A DNA stretch of 64,000 nucleotides from Corticimicrobacter sp040137905 (GTDB taxonomy: Bacteria > Pseudomonadota > Gammaproteobacteria > Burkholderiales > Burkholderiaceae_B). Numbering within the stretch: the first letter of the stretch is position 1; each line of letters begins with the position of its first letter. The notes beneath the pieces were generated by a model. The model saw only the letters and a list, made by a program, of their open reading frames with translations, was not told the origin of the DNA and made no database searches. Location: positions 1-64,000 of the forward strand of contig NZ_JBEFDG010000027.1 in NCBI RefSeq assembly GCF_040137905.1, in the 5' to 3' direction. A program made the translations under genes and the position numbers. Positions 25,686 to 34,642 of the stretch are shown piece by piece.

Positions 25686-27254
25686 ATGACGCCTCCCTCG
25701 CTTCTCCCTGGTTTGCCCGAACTCACTACACTGCCTGAATGGCAGGCTTTCGTGCGAGCCACTGGACACACCCATCGCCACGCACAAATCCTGCGCATTC
25801 TGCCGGCGGCGGGCCTGCACGTCGATGTCAGCGCCCAGCCGCTCTCGCCCGCCCTGGACCAGGCGGCCAGCGACCTGCTGGCGGTACGCGGTTTCGAGCG
25901 GGCCCGCGAGGCACTTTTTGCAGGCCAGGCAGTCAATGTCACGGAACAGCGCGCTGCCTGGCACACCATGCTGCGCGCGCCCGCCCCCATTGCCGAAGTC
26001 GTCCAGGCCCGCCAGCACTTGCTGGATTTCGTCCATCGCGCCGACACCGAGCGCCGCTGGCGCAATATCGTGCACATCGGTATCGGTGGCAGCGACTGGG
26101 GCGTCCGACTGGCAGTGGCAGCCTTCGGCAATACCGGCGTATGGCGACAGATCCGTTTTGTCTCCAATATCGACGGGCATGCGATCGCGGGCGGACTGGC
26201 CGGGCTGGATCCACACCAGACACTGATTGTGGTGGCATCGAAATCATTCGCCACGGCAGAAACGCTCGAAAATGCCCGGCGTGCCCTGGAGTGGATGCGC
26301 GCCGCCGACGTTCCGCATCCCGAGCAGCAACTGGTCGCCATCACCGCCCAGCCACAGCGGGCCCAGGACTTCGGCGTCCCGAGCGCGCACATCTTTCCCT
26401 TCTGGGAATGGGTTGGCGGGCGTTTCTCGCTCTGGTCCTCCGTCAGCCTGTCAGCCGCACTGACTGTGGGCACCGACGTGATCTCCGGCATGCAGGCGGG
26501 CGCCGCAGCCATGGATCAGCATTTCCTGCAGGCCCCACCCGTCAGCAATGCCCCCGTGCAGATGGCGCTCGCAGGCATCGCCAACCGCAGTGTGCTGGGG
26601 TATGGATCCCTCAATCTGGCGGTCTATGATTCACGATTGTTCTATCTGGTGCCCTACCTGCAACAGCTCGAAATGGAATCGCTGGGCAAGTCGGTCGACA
26701 TTGCCGGCCAGACCGTACAGGTCGCCACCGGGCCGGCCGTATGGGGTATGCCGGGCACCGATGCACAGCATACATTCTTCCAGTGGCTGCACCAGGGCAG
26801 CGATGGTGCCCCGACGGACTTCATTGTCTGCCAGCAGGCCGACCATCGCTGGCCCGGCCATCACCGACAGTTGCTGGCCCATTGCCTGGCCCAGCGCGAG
26901 GCGCTGCTGCGCGGCAAGTCATACGAAGACGCACTGGCCGAAGCACATGCGCTGGCCCCCGACGATCCGCAGCGGCAAGCCTGGCTGGCACGGCACAAGA
27001 CACACACCGGTGGCCGGCCCTCCAGCCTGATCGTTCTGCCACGCCTGAGCCCTTATACGCTGGGCGCGCTGCTGGCGCTGTATGAGCATAAAATCTTTGT
27101 CCAGGCGCTGATCTGGGGCATCAATCCCTTTGACCAATGGGGCGTCGAGTTCGGCAAGAACCTGGCCAGCCGCATCCTGCAGGAGTGGGCAGGTTCCGCC
27201 CCTCCCTCCGAACACGACGCCTCGACCCGGCACTGGATCGACAGCCTCTCCTGA
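25686..27254 (+). CDS. pgi: glucose-6-phosphate isomerase Pgi
   Basis: Interconverts glucose 6-phosphate and fructose 6-phosphate. The 522-residue product has the SIS-fold signatures: HIGIGGSDWGVRLA, VASKSFATAETLENARRA, FWEWVGGRFSLWSSVS (PGI signature 1 region) and GRPSSLIVLPRLSPYTLGALLALYEHKIFVQALIWGINPFDQWGVEFGK (PGI signature 2, with catalytic Lys). The ATG at 25686 follows mtgA by 11 bases; the longer ORF reading through mtgA in another frame is a shadow. Confidence 0.95.
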   Translation: MTPPSLLPGLPELTTLPEWQAFVRATGHTHRHAQILRILPAAGLHVDVSAQPLSPALDQAASDLLAVRGFERAREALFAGQAVNVTEQRAAWHTMLRAPAPIAEVVQARQHLLDFVHRADTERRWRNIVHIGIGGSDWGVRLAVAAFGNTGVWRQIRFVSNIDGHAIAGGLAGLDPHQTLIVVASKSFATAETLENARRALEWMRAADVPHPEQQLVAITAQPQRAQDFGVPSAHIFPFWEWVGGRFSLWSSVSLSAALTVGTDVISGMQAGAAAMDQHFLQAPPVSNAPVQMALAGIANRSVLGYGSLNLAVYDSRLFYLVPYLQQLEMESLGKSVDIAGQTVQVATGPAVWGMPGTDAQHTFFQWLHQGSDGAPTDFIVCQQADHRWPGHHRQLLAHCLAQREALLRGKSYEDALAEAHALAPDDPQRQAWLARHKTHTGGRPSSLIVLPRLSPYTLGALLALYEHKIFVQALIWGINPFDQWGVEFGKNLASRILQEWAGSAPPSEHDASTRHWIDSLS

Positions 27255-27342
27255 CACGTCGGCATGACTCGCAGTTCAAGTCATGCCACACCTTGAGCAT
27301 CAACAACTTACCTATCCTGCCTTTCTGTCTCCTGGACCCATC

Positions 27343-28632
27343 ATGCTGGAAAAACTGTTCGGCCTGCGTGACCACGGCACCAACTTCCGCACGGAAGTCA
27401 CCGCCGGCATCACGACCTTCCTGACGATGTCTTACATCATCTTCGTCAATCCCGATATCCTTTCATCGACCGGCATGGACAAGGATGCCGTTTTCGTGGC
27501 GACCTGCCTGGCGGCGGCGCTGGGCTCGATCATCATGGCCCTGGTGGCCAACTGGCCCATCGGCATGGCACCGGGCATGGGCCTGAACGCCTTTTTCGCC
27601 TTCACCGTCGTGGGTGTGCTGGGCTTCACCTGGCAGCAAGCGCTGGGTGCGGTATTTATCTCCGGCCTGATCTTCATCGTGCTGACCGTGACCGGCGTAC
27701 GCGCCTGGCTGCTGGCCGGCATCCCGACGTCTCTGCGCAGCGCCATCGCGGCCGGGATCGGCCTGTTCCTGGGCATCATCGCCCTGTCGAGTGCCCAGAT
27801 CGTGGTCGACCATCCCGTCACCAAGGTCACGCTGGGCAACCTGCGCCACCACGAACCCTTGCTGGCCATTCTGGGCTTTTTCCTGATCGCCGCGCTGGAT
27901 GCGCTGCGCGTGCGGGGTGCCATCCTGATCGGCATCCTGGTGGTCACGGTGCTCAGCATCCTGCTGGGCTACAACAGTTTCCAGGGCATTGTCGCAGCCC
28001 CTCCCAGCATCGCCCCCACTTTCATGCAACTTGATATCGTCGGGGCTTTCAATGCCGGTATCGTCCAGGTCCTGCTGGTCCTGGTGCTGGTCGAGGTCTT
28101 TGACGCCACGGGTACCCTGACCGGCGTGGCCAAGCGGGCCGGCCTGCTGGAGCCCGGCCGCAGCAACCGCCTGGGTCGCGCCCTGTTTGCCGACAGCACA
28201 GCCATTACCGTCGGCTCGCTGATGGGCACCAGCAGTACCACGGCCTATGTGGAAAGCGCCTCGGGCGTGCAGGCCGGCGGTCGAACCGGTCTGACCGCAC
28301 TGGTCGTGGCCCTGCTGTTCCTGGCGGCCCTGTTCTTCGCCCCGCTCGCCAGTTCGGTGCCTGCCTATGCCACGGCCCCGGCCCTGCTGTACGTGGCAGG
28401 CCTGATGATGCGCGAACTGATCGAGATCGACTGGAATGATGTGACCGAGGCCACCCCGGCGGCCCTGACAGCCCTGGCGATGCCCTTCACCTACTCGATC
28501 GCCACGGGCCTGGCCTTTGGCTTTGTGAGCTATGTCGTGCTGAAGACTGCCACCGGCCGTTTCCGCGAAGTGCATGCTGCGGCCTGGCTGGTCGCCTTGC
28601 TGTTCGTGGCGCGCTACGCTTTCTTCGACTGA
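27343..28632 (+). CDS. NCS2-family purine permease (AzgA/GhxP-like)
   Basis: Proton-coupled uptake of adenine, guanine or hypoxanthine. The 429-residue product has about twelve to thirteen hydrophobic segments, and the AzgA-type signatures TEVTAGITTFLTMSYIIFVNP, GLNAFFAFTVV, DATGTLTGVAKRAGLL and GSLMGTSSTTAYVESASGVQAGGRTG. The ATG at 27343 yields the standard MLEKLFGL N-terminus; the in-frame start at 27283 would add 20 unconserved residues. A bidirectional-looking hairpin follows the gene. Confidence 0.9.
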   Translation: MLEKLFGLRDHGTNFRTEVTAGITTFLTMSYIIFVNPDILSSTGMDKDAVFVATCLAAALGSIIMALVANWPIGMAPGMGLNAFFAFTVVGVLGFTWQQALGAVFISGLIFIVLTVTGVRAWLLAGIPTSLRSAIAAGIGLFLGIIALSSAQIVVDHPVTKVTLGNLRHHEPLLAILGFFLIAALDALRVRGAILIGILVVTVLSILLGYNSFQGIVAAPPSIAPTFMQLDIVGAFNAGIVQVLLVLVLVEVFDATGTLTGVAKRAGLLEPGRSNRLGRALFADSTAITVGSLMGTSSTTAYVESASGVQAGGRTGLTALVVALLFLAALFFAPLASSVPAYATAPALLYVAGLMMRELIEIDWNDVTEATPAALTALAMPFTYSIATGLAFGFVSYVVLKTATGRFREVHAAAWLVALLFVARYAFFD

Positions 28633-28649
28633 CTGGATACCACAGTCCA

Positions 28650-28680
28650 CCGGATGTTGACGCTGTTATTCAACATCCGG
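28650..28680. terminator. hairpin between convergent purine permease and TPM genes
   Basis: An 11-bp perfect inverted repeat (CCGGATGTTGA 28650-28660 and TCAACATCCGG 28670-28680) with a 9-base loop sits 17 bases after the permease stop. It lies between two convergent genes and could serve both strands, although T runs are weak. Confidence 0.6.
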
Positions 28681-28725
28681 AGAAAAGCGGCTGGGGGCCT
28701 CACCGTGGCATCGCTTACCAACGGC

Positions 28726-29625
28726 TTACCAACGCCCCGAGGCACCTCCGCCACCGCTGCGTCCACCACCGCCCCGAAAGCCACCTGAAGAGCGGCCGCC
28801 GCCCCGGCCCAGGCCGCCACGCCAGCCACCCGGTGCGCCACCTCTGCCGGCGCTCTTGCGGATATGCTGGCGCAGGCCGGATTTGCCAATCAGTGCGCTG
28901 ACCAAAAATCCGGCCACGGCACCACCTGCGGCAAACAGCCAGTTGCCAGCCAGCAACCATCCGGCCAGCGCACCGATCAAACCACCTGCCCATGCCGGCA
29001 GGACCAGCAGGAACATCAGCAACGCCAGCCAGGCCTCGCCCATGCCCTCATCGGCACCCGGTTTGGCCTGTGCTGCCGGCGGAGGCAATACCTCGCCCTC
29101 GATGAGCCGGGTCAGGCTATCGACCCCCGCCACAATGCCGGCGTCATACTGGCCCTCGGCAAAGCGCGGCACGATCTGCTCCCGGATGATGCGTCCACTC
29201 TGGGCGTCCGTGACTGCCCCCTCCAGCCCGTAGCCGACCTCGATACGCACGGCACGGTCGTCCTTGGCCACCAGCAGCAGGATGCCATCGTCCACATCCT
29301 TGCGCCCGATTTGCCACTGTTCGAACAGGCGCACGGCATACTGCTCGATCGTGTCACTGCCCGTGGTCGGCACCAGCACCACCACCAATTGCGCCCCCTT
29401 GCGCTGTTCGAGACCGACCAGCGAGGCATCAAGCTGCTGGCGTTGCGCGAGCGTCAGGGTATCCGTCAGATCAGTCACCCGGCCCTGCAAATCAGGCAAC
29501 GGAACTTGCGCCGCCTGCACAGGCAACAGGCTGGCCAGTATCCAGCAGACCAGTGCCAGATATCGCGACACATGACGATGCAACAACCTGGCACCGCCTA
29601 TGCAGCAGGTAGCAGCGACCACCAT
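28726..29625 (-). CDS. TPM-domain (YgcG/PSP15-like) membrane protein
   Basis: A 299-residue protein with an N-terminal signal/anchor (about 20-38), a TPM phosphatase-like domain (about 45-190) with VTDLTDTLTLAQRQQLDASL, and DDGILLLVAKDDRAVRIEVGYGLEGAVTD, then one or two hydrophobic segments (about 205-255) and a C-terminal tail of Gly, Ser and Arg (GGGGRSSGGFRGGGG). Such genes routinely sit next to lemA, as here, with a one-base stop/start overlap (TAATG). The molecular function is not established. Confidence 0.87.
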   Translation of the reverse strand: MVVAATCCIGGARLLHRHVSRYLALVCWILASLLPVQAAQVPLPDLQGRVTDLTDTLTLAQRQQLDASLVGLEQRKGAQLVVVLVPTTGSDTIEQYAVRLFEQWQIGRKDVDDGILLLVAKDDRAVRIEVGYGLEGAVTDAQSGRIIREQIVPRFAEGQYDAGIVAGVDSLTRLIEGEVLPPPAAQAKPGADEGMGEAWLALLMFLLVLPAWAGGLIGALAGWLLAGNWLFAAGGAVAGFLVSALIGKSGLRQHIRKSAGRGGAPGGWRGGLGRGGGRSSGGFRGGGGRSGGGGASGRW

Positions 29626-30245
29626 TACTGCGCCCCGGCCGTGCCCTGCGCAGGCGTCCCGAAATCAACGCTGGGGGCCTGTGAAATGGCAGCCTCGTTC
29701 TCGACACTGAAATTGGCCTTGGGCGCATACCCCAGCACTTTGGCAGTCAGCACTTCGGGGAAGCTGCGCACCAGCACGTTGTAGTCCTGTACCGCCTTGA
29801 CATAGCGTTCGCGTGCCACGGCAATGCGGTTCTCGGTGCCCTCAAGCTGCGTCATCAGATCCCGGAACAGGCCGTCAGCCTTGAGCTGCGGGTAGTTTTC
29901 ACTCACGACCAGCAGACGCGACAGGGCCGAGGACAGTTCGCCCTGGGCCTGCTGGAAACGCTGCATCTGTTGCGGATCATCGAGCTGGTCGGCCGTGATG
30001 TTGATCGAACCGACCCGCGCACGTGCATCGGTCACCTGCGTCAAGACCTGCTGCTCATGACTGGCATACCCCTTGACGGTACTGACCAGGTTGGGCACAA
30101 GGTCGGCACGCCGCTGATACTGGTTGAACACATTGGACCAGGCAGCCTTGACCTGTTCGTCTGCGGACTGAATGGCGTTGTAGCCGCAGCCCGACAGCAA
30201 CGAGGCAAACAGCAAGGCACCAAGAAGGGACAAGTAGCGTTTCAT
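29625..30245 (-). CDS. lemA: LemA family protein
   Basis: A 206-residue membrane-associated protein. The N-terminal lipoprotein-like signal ends in LSGC, then GYNAIQSADEQVKAAWSNVFNQYQRRADLVPNLVSTVKGYASHEQ matches the LemA family exactly. The rest is helical with the LKADGLFRDLMTQLEGTENRIAVARERY signature. I took the ATG at 30245, since the longer ORF from 30281 adds residues before the signal peptide. It is first in a two-gene unit with the TPM protein. Confidence 0.92.
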   Translation of the reverse strand: MKRYLSLLGALLFASLLSGCGYNAIQSADEQVKAAWSNVFNQYQRRADLVPNLVSTVKGYASHEQQVLTQVTDARARVGSINITADQLDDPQQMQRFQQAQGELSSALSRLLVVSENYPQLKADGLFRDLMTQLEGTENRIAVARERYVKAVQDYNVLVRSFPEVLTAKVLGYAPKANFSVENEAAISQAPSVDFGTPAQGTAGAQ

Positions 30246-30281
30246 CGATGGTTTTCCAAAGAAGTCGAGAAATAGGGACAA

Positions 30282-30627
30282 ACAGTGCTTCTGACATTAA
30301 AGCAGTTTCCATGGTCACGGGCCAAGACAGGAAGTGTCAGGCACTTGCCGACACGCGAGACCGGCAACCTTAAATCATATTCAATTCATTGATCCGAAAG
30401 GAATTTGCATGACTTTCAGGATGGAAGACCATGGCGATTTCATGTATGGTGGGCACAAGACTGTGCACTTTTGGCAAGGATTTCATCCCCTATCCTCTTG
30501 AAAAAACCTATAGCCTCAAACAATCAAAATCATCACATATATAAATTTGATCAATCAATAAAGATCAATTAATCTTCTCTATGAATAGCGAGTAACCATC
30601 ACACAACCCTATTGAAGGAGTGTTGCC
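30282..30627. promoter_or_regulatory. AT-rich divergent control region of lemA and katA
   Basis: This 346-base gap is much richer in A/T than its surroundings. Near the catalase side an 11-base direct repeat occurs, GATCAATCAAT (30549-30559) and GATCAATTAAT (30563-30573), spaced 14 bases apart, followed by a TATGAA element that could be a -10. A strong GAAGGAG ribosome binding site (30613-30619) precedes the catalase ATG. I cannot name the regulator; an OxyR site was looked for and is not convincing. Confidence 0.45.
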
Positions 30628-32067
<1,440 letters not shown>

Positions 32068-32088
32068 ACTCGATTCCTGACCACAGGC

Positions 32089-32123
32089 GGGGCACCCGGC
32101 CGCAACTGCCGGGTGCCCCTTTC
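32089..32123 (+). terminator. Rho-independent terminator of the catalase gene
   Basis: A perfect 12-bp stem, GGGGCACCCGGC (32089-32100) with GCCGGGTGCCCC (32108-32119), with a seven-base loop, is followed by TTT. It lies 21 bases after the catalase stop codon. Confidence 0.85.
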
Positions 32124-32157
32124 CATGACCGCCATTCCCGCACCACAGGAGTCCCTC

Positions 32158-32961
32158 TTGCTACGCATCATCTCGCTCAATCTCAATGGCATCCGCTCCG
32201 CTTTCCGCAAGGGTCTGCAACCCTGGCTGGCACAACAACAGGCCGACATCGTCTGCCTGCAGGAGCTCAAGGCACAGGATGCCGACCTGACTGACGACAT
32301 GCGTAGCCCGCTGGACTACACCGGCCATTTCTTTTCGGCCGAGAAAAAAGGCTACAGCGGCGTGGGCCTCTACCTGCGCCGGCCCGCCGAGCGGGTACTC
32401 GACGGCATGGACTGCGAGGAGTTCGACACCGAAGGGCGGATCATCCGCGCCGACTGGCCTGGATTGTCGGTGATCAGCGCCTATCTACCCTCCGGCTCCA
32501 GCGGCGACGAACGGCAGCAGGCCAAGTACCGTTTCCTGGATCATTTCGGCCCCTGGCTGGATGCGCTGGCTGCCGAGCATCGCGACACCGGGCGCGAGTT
32601 CGTGATCTGCGGTGACTGGAACATCGCACACCATGAAATCGACCTCAAGAACTGGCGCGGCAACCGCAAGAATTCGGGCTTCCTGCCCGAGGAGCGGGCC
32701 TGGCTGAGCACCGTCTTTGACCAGCGAGGTTTCGTGGACGTCTACCGCAGCCTGCATCCCGAGGCGACCGACGCTGCCTATACCTGGTGGAGCAACCGCG
32801 GCCAGGCCTGGGCAAACAACGTCGGCTGGCGCATCGACTACCAGATCGCCACCCCTGGCATCGCTGCCCTGGCGCGGCACTGCACCATCTACAAGGATGA
32901 GCGGTTTTCCGACCATGCGCCATTGACCATCGATTACGATTGGCACGGTTTCAGCGCCTGA
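32158..32961 (+). CDS. xth: exodeoxyribonuclease III (ExoA/Xth family)
   Basis: AP endonuclease and 3'-5' exonuclease for base excision repair. The 267-residue product begins LRIISLNLNGIRSAFRKGL and has CLQELKAQDADL (catalytic Glu), YSGVGLYLR, CGDWNIAHHEIDLKNWRGNRKNSGF (Asp/Asn pair), DVYRSLHPEATDAAYTWW and a C-terminal FSDHAPLTIDYDW with the catalytic His. I chose the TTG at 32158 because an AGGAG lies seven bases upstream and it gives the family N-terminus; ATG 32125 and GTG 32113 lie inside or beside the catalase terminator. Confidence 0.94.
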   Translation: MLRIISLNLNGIRSAFRKGLQPWLAQQQADIVCLQELKAQDADLTDDMRSPLDYTGHFFSAEKKGYSGVGLYLRRPAERVLDGMDCEEFDTEGRIIRADWPGLSVISAYLPSGSSGDERQQAKYRFLDHFGPWLDALAAEHRDTGREFVICGDWNIAHHEIDLKNWRGNRKNSGFLPEERAWLSTVFDQRGFVDVYRSLHPEATDAAYTWWSNRGQAWANNVGWRIDYQIATPGIAALARHCTIYKDERFSDHAPLTIDYDWHGFSA

Positions 32962-33109
32962 AAATAGGGACAGACAGGGGCACCGCACGGCCACTCCAGC
33001 GGCCCGACCCCTTGCGTCCCCATTAACAAACCCAACATCCACAGGCATTTCAATATGTCCCCAAATTTATATTGATCGGTCATCCAGATCACGACAGGCA
33101 TTTTGCTCG

Positions 33110-33166
33110 TAGAATTTTTGCACCAATGATGTGCCGCACCATCAAGGTGCCGCACCGCACAGGTGC
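33110..33166 (+). promoter_or_regulatory. gdhA leader with repeated GTGCCGCACC elements
   Basis: A TAGAAT -10 candidate at 33110-33115 is followed by two copies of GTGCCGCACC (33131-33140 and 33147-33156), 16 bases apart, then the palindrome GCACAGGTGC (33157-33166), all upstream of the gdhA TTG start. The repeated, symmetric arrangement just after a -10 suggests a repressor operator or an RNA structure. The rest of the 241-base gap from xth shows nothing further. Confidence 0.4.
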
Positions 33167-33202
33167 AAATCACGCAATCGCTGTCAGATACTGGAGAAGA
33201 TT

Positions 33203-34546
33203 TTGAACGAGCAGACGCTGGACGGATTCCTGCAATATGTTGCCGCGCGGGACCCCCATCAACCGGAATTCCTGCAGGCCGTACGCGAAGTCGTCGGCAG
33301 CCTGTGGCCGTTCATCCAGGCCAATCCGCGTTATGCCCGCCATGCGCTGCTCGAAAGGCTGGTGGAGCCCGAGCGCGTCATCCAGTTCCGCGTCTCCTGG
33401 GTCGATGACAAGGGCCAGGCCCGCGTCAATCGTGCCTTCCGCATCCAGCACAGCTCGGCCATCGGCCCCTTCAAGGGCGGCATGCGCTTTCACCCTTCGG
33501 TCAACTTGTCCATTCTCAAGTTCCTCGCTTTCGAGCAGACTTTCAAGAACGCCCTGACCACATTGCCGATGGGCGGCGGCAAGGGCGGTTCCGATTTCGA
33601 CCCCAAGGGCAAGTCGGATGCCGAAGTCATGCGCTTTTGCCAGGCGCTCGCCACCGAGCTGTTCCGCCATCTCGGCCCGGATACCGATGTACCTGCGGGC
33701 GATATCGGCGTCGGCGGCCGTGAAGTCGGCTTCATGGCCGGCATGTACAAGAAACTGTCCAATTCCGCAGCCAGCGTCTTCACCGGCAAGGACCCGGCCT
33801 TCGGCGGCAGTCTCATCCGCCCCGAAGCCACAGGCTACGGCACGGTCTACTTCGTGCGTGAAATGCTGGCACGCAACGGCCAGAGCCTCGAAGGCAAGCG
33901 CGTCTCCGTTTCCGGTTCGGGCAATGTCGCCCAGTACGCTATCGAAAAAGCACTGGAACTGGGTGCGATCGTCGTGACCGCATCCGACTCGGCCGGCACC
34001 GTCGTCGACGAAGCCGGTTTCACCCCCGACAAGCTGGCAGCCCTGATGCACGTGAAAAACGAGGCGCGCGGCCGCATCGAAGATTATGCCCGCGAACATG
34101 GCCTGCGCTACGAGGCAGGCAAGCGCCCCTGGCACGTCCCGGTCGATATCGCGCTGCCCTGCGCGACCCAGAACGAGCTGGATCTCGACGACGCGCGCAC
34201 CCTGATCGCCAACGGTGTCCAGTGCGTGGCCGAAGGTGCCAACATGCCCTCCACCCTGGAGGCAGCCGAAGCCTTCATCCACGCCGGCGTGTTGTACGCC
34301 CCCGGCAAGGCCAGCAATGCCGGCGGCGTGGCTGTATCCGGCCTTGAAATGAGCCAGAACGCCATCCGCCTGTCCTGGGGCCGCGATGAGGTCGACCAGC
34401 GCCTGCGCGGCATCATGCACAGCATCCATGAGTCATGCCTGCGCTATGGCAGCCAGCCCGATGGCACGGTCAACTACCTCAACGGTGCCAATATCGCCGG
34501 CTTCGTGAAAGTCGCGGACTCGATGCTGGCCCAGGGTATCGTGTAA
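33203..34546 (+). CDS. gdhA: NADP-specific glutamate dehydrogenase GdhA
   Basis: Assimilates ammonia by reductive amination of 2-oxoglutarate. From the TTG at 33203 the product is 447 residues, exactly the E. coli GdhA length, and a GGAG lies seven bases upstream; the in-frame start at 33131 lies within the operator-like repeats. Signatures: IGPFKGGMRFHPSVNLSILKFLAFEQTFKNALT, the catalytic LPMGGGKGGSDFDPKGKSDAEVMRFCQ, GGREVGFMAGMYKKL and the NADP loop SVSGSGNVAQYAIEKALELGA. Confidence 0.95.
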   Translation: MNEQTLDGFLQYVAARDPHQPEFLQAVREVVGSLWPFIQANPRYARHALLERLVEPERVIQFRVSWVDDKGQARVNRAFRIQHSSAIGPFKGGMRFHPSVNLSILKFLAFEQTFKNALTTLPMGGGKGGSDFDPKGKSDAEVMRFCQALATELFRHLGPDTDVPAGDIGVGGREVGFMAGMYKKLSNSAASVFTGKDPAFGGSLIRPEATGYGTVYFVREMLARNGQSLEGKRVSVSGSGNVAQYAIEKALELGAIVVTASDSAGTVVDEAGFTPDKLAALMHVKNEARGRIEDYAREHGLRYEAGKRPWHVPVDIALPCATQNELDLDDARTLIANGVQCVAEGANMPSTLEAAEAFIHAGVLYAPGKASNAGGVAVSGLEMSQNAIRLSWGRDEVDQRLRGIMHSIHESCLRYGSQPDGTVNYLNGANIAGFVKVADSMLAQGIV

Positions 34547-34642
34547 TCTTTCTCGGGTATAAGGCCCCACTCGGAGTCAGGATAATGTAAGCTTGCAGGC
34601 AGCCCAATCCGCTCAAAGCCCCCGTTTTGAGGAGCAAGCCGT

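Noticed and set aside
27463..28650. 395-codon His/Gln/Gly-rich minus-strand ORF
   Set aside because: Antisense of the NCS2 permease; composition is not protein-like.
30282..30627. OxyR binding site upstream of the catalase gene
   Set aside because: ATAG/CTAT half-sites occur but not with the required spacing and symmetry.
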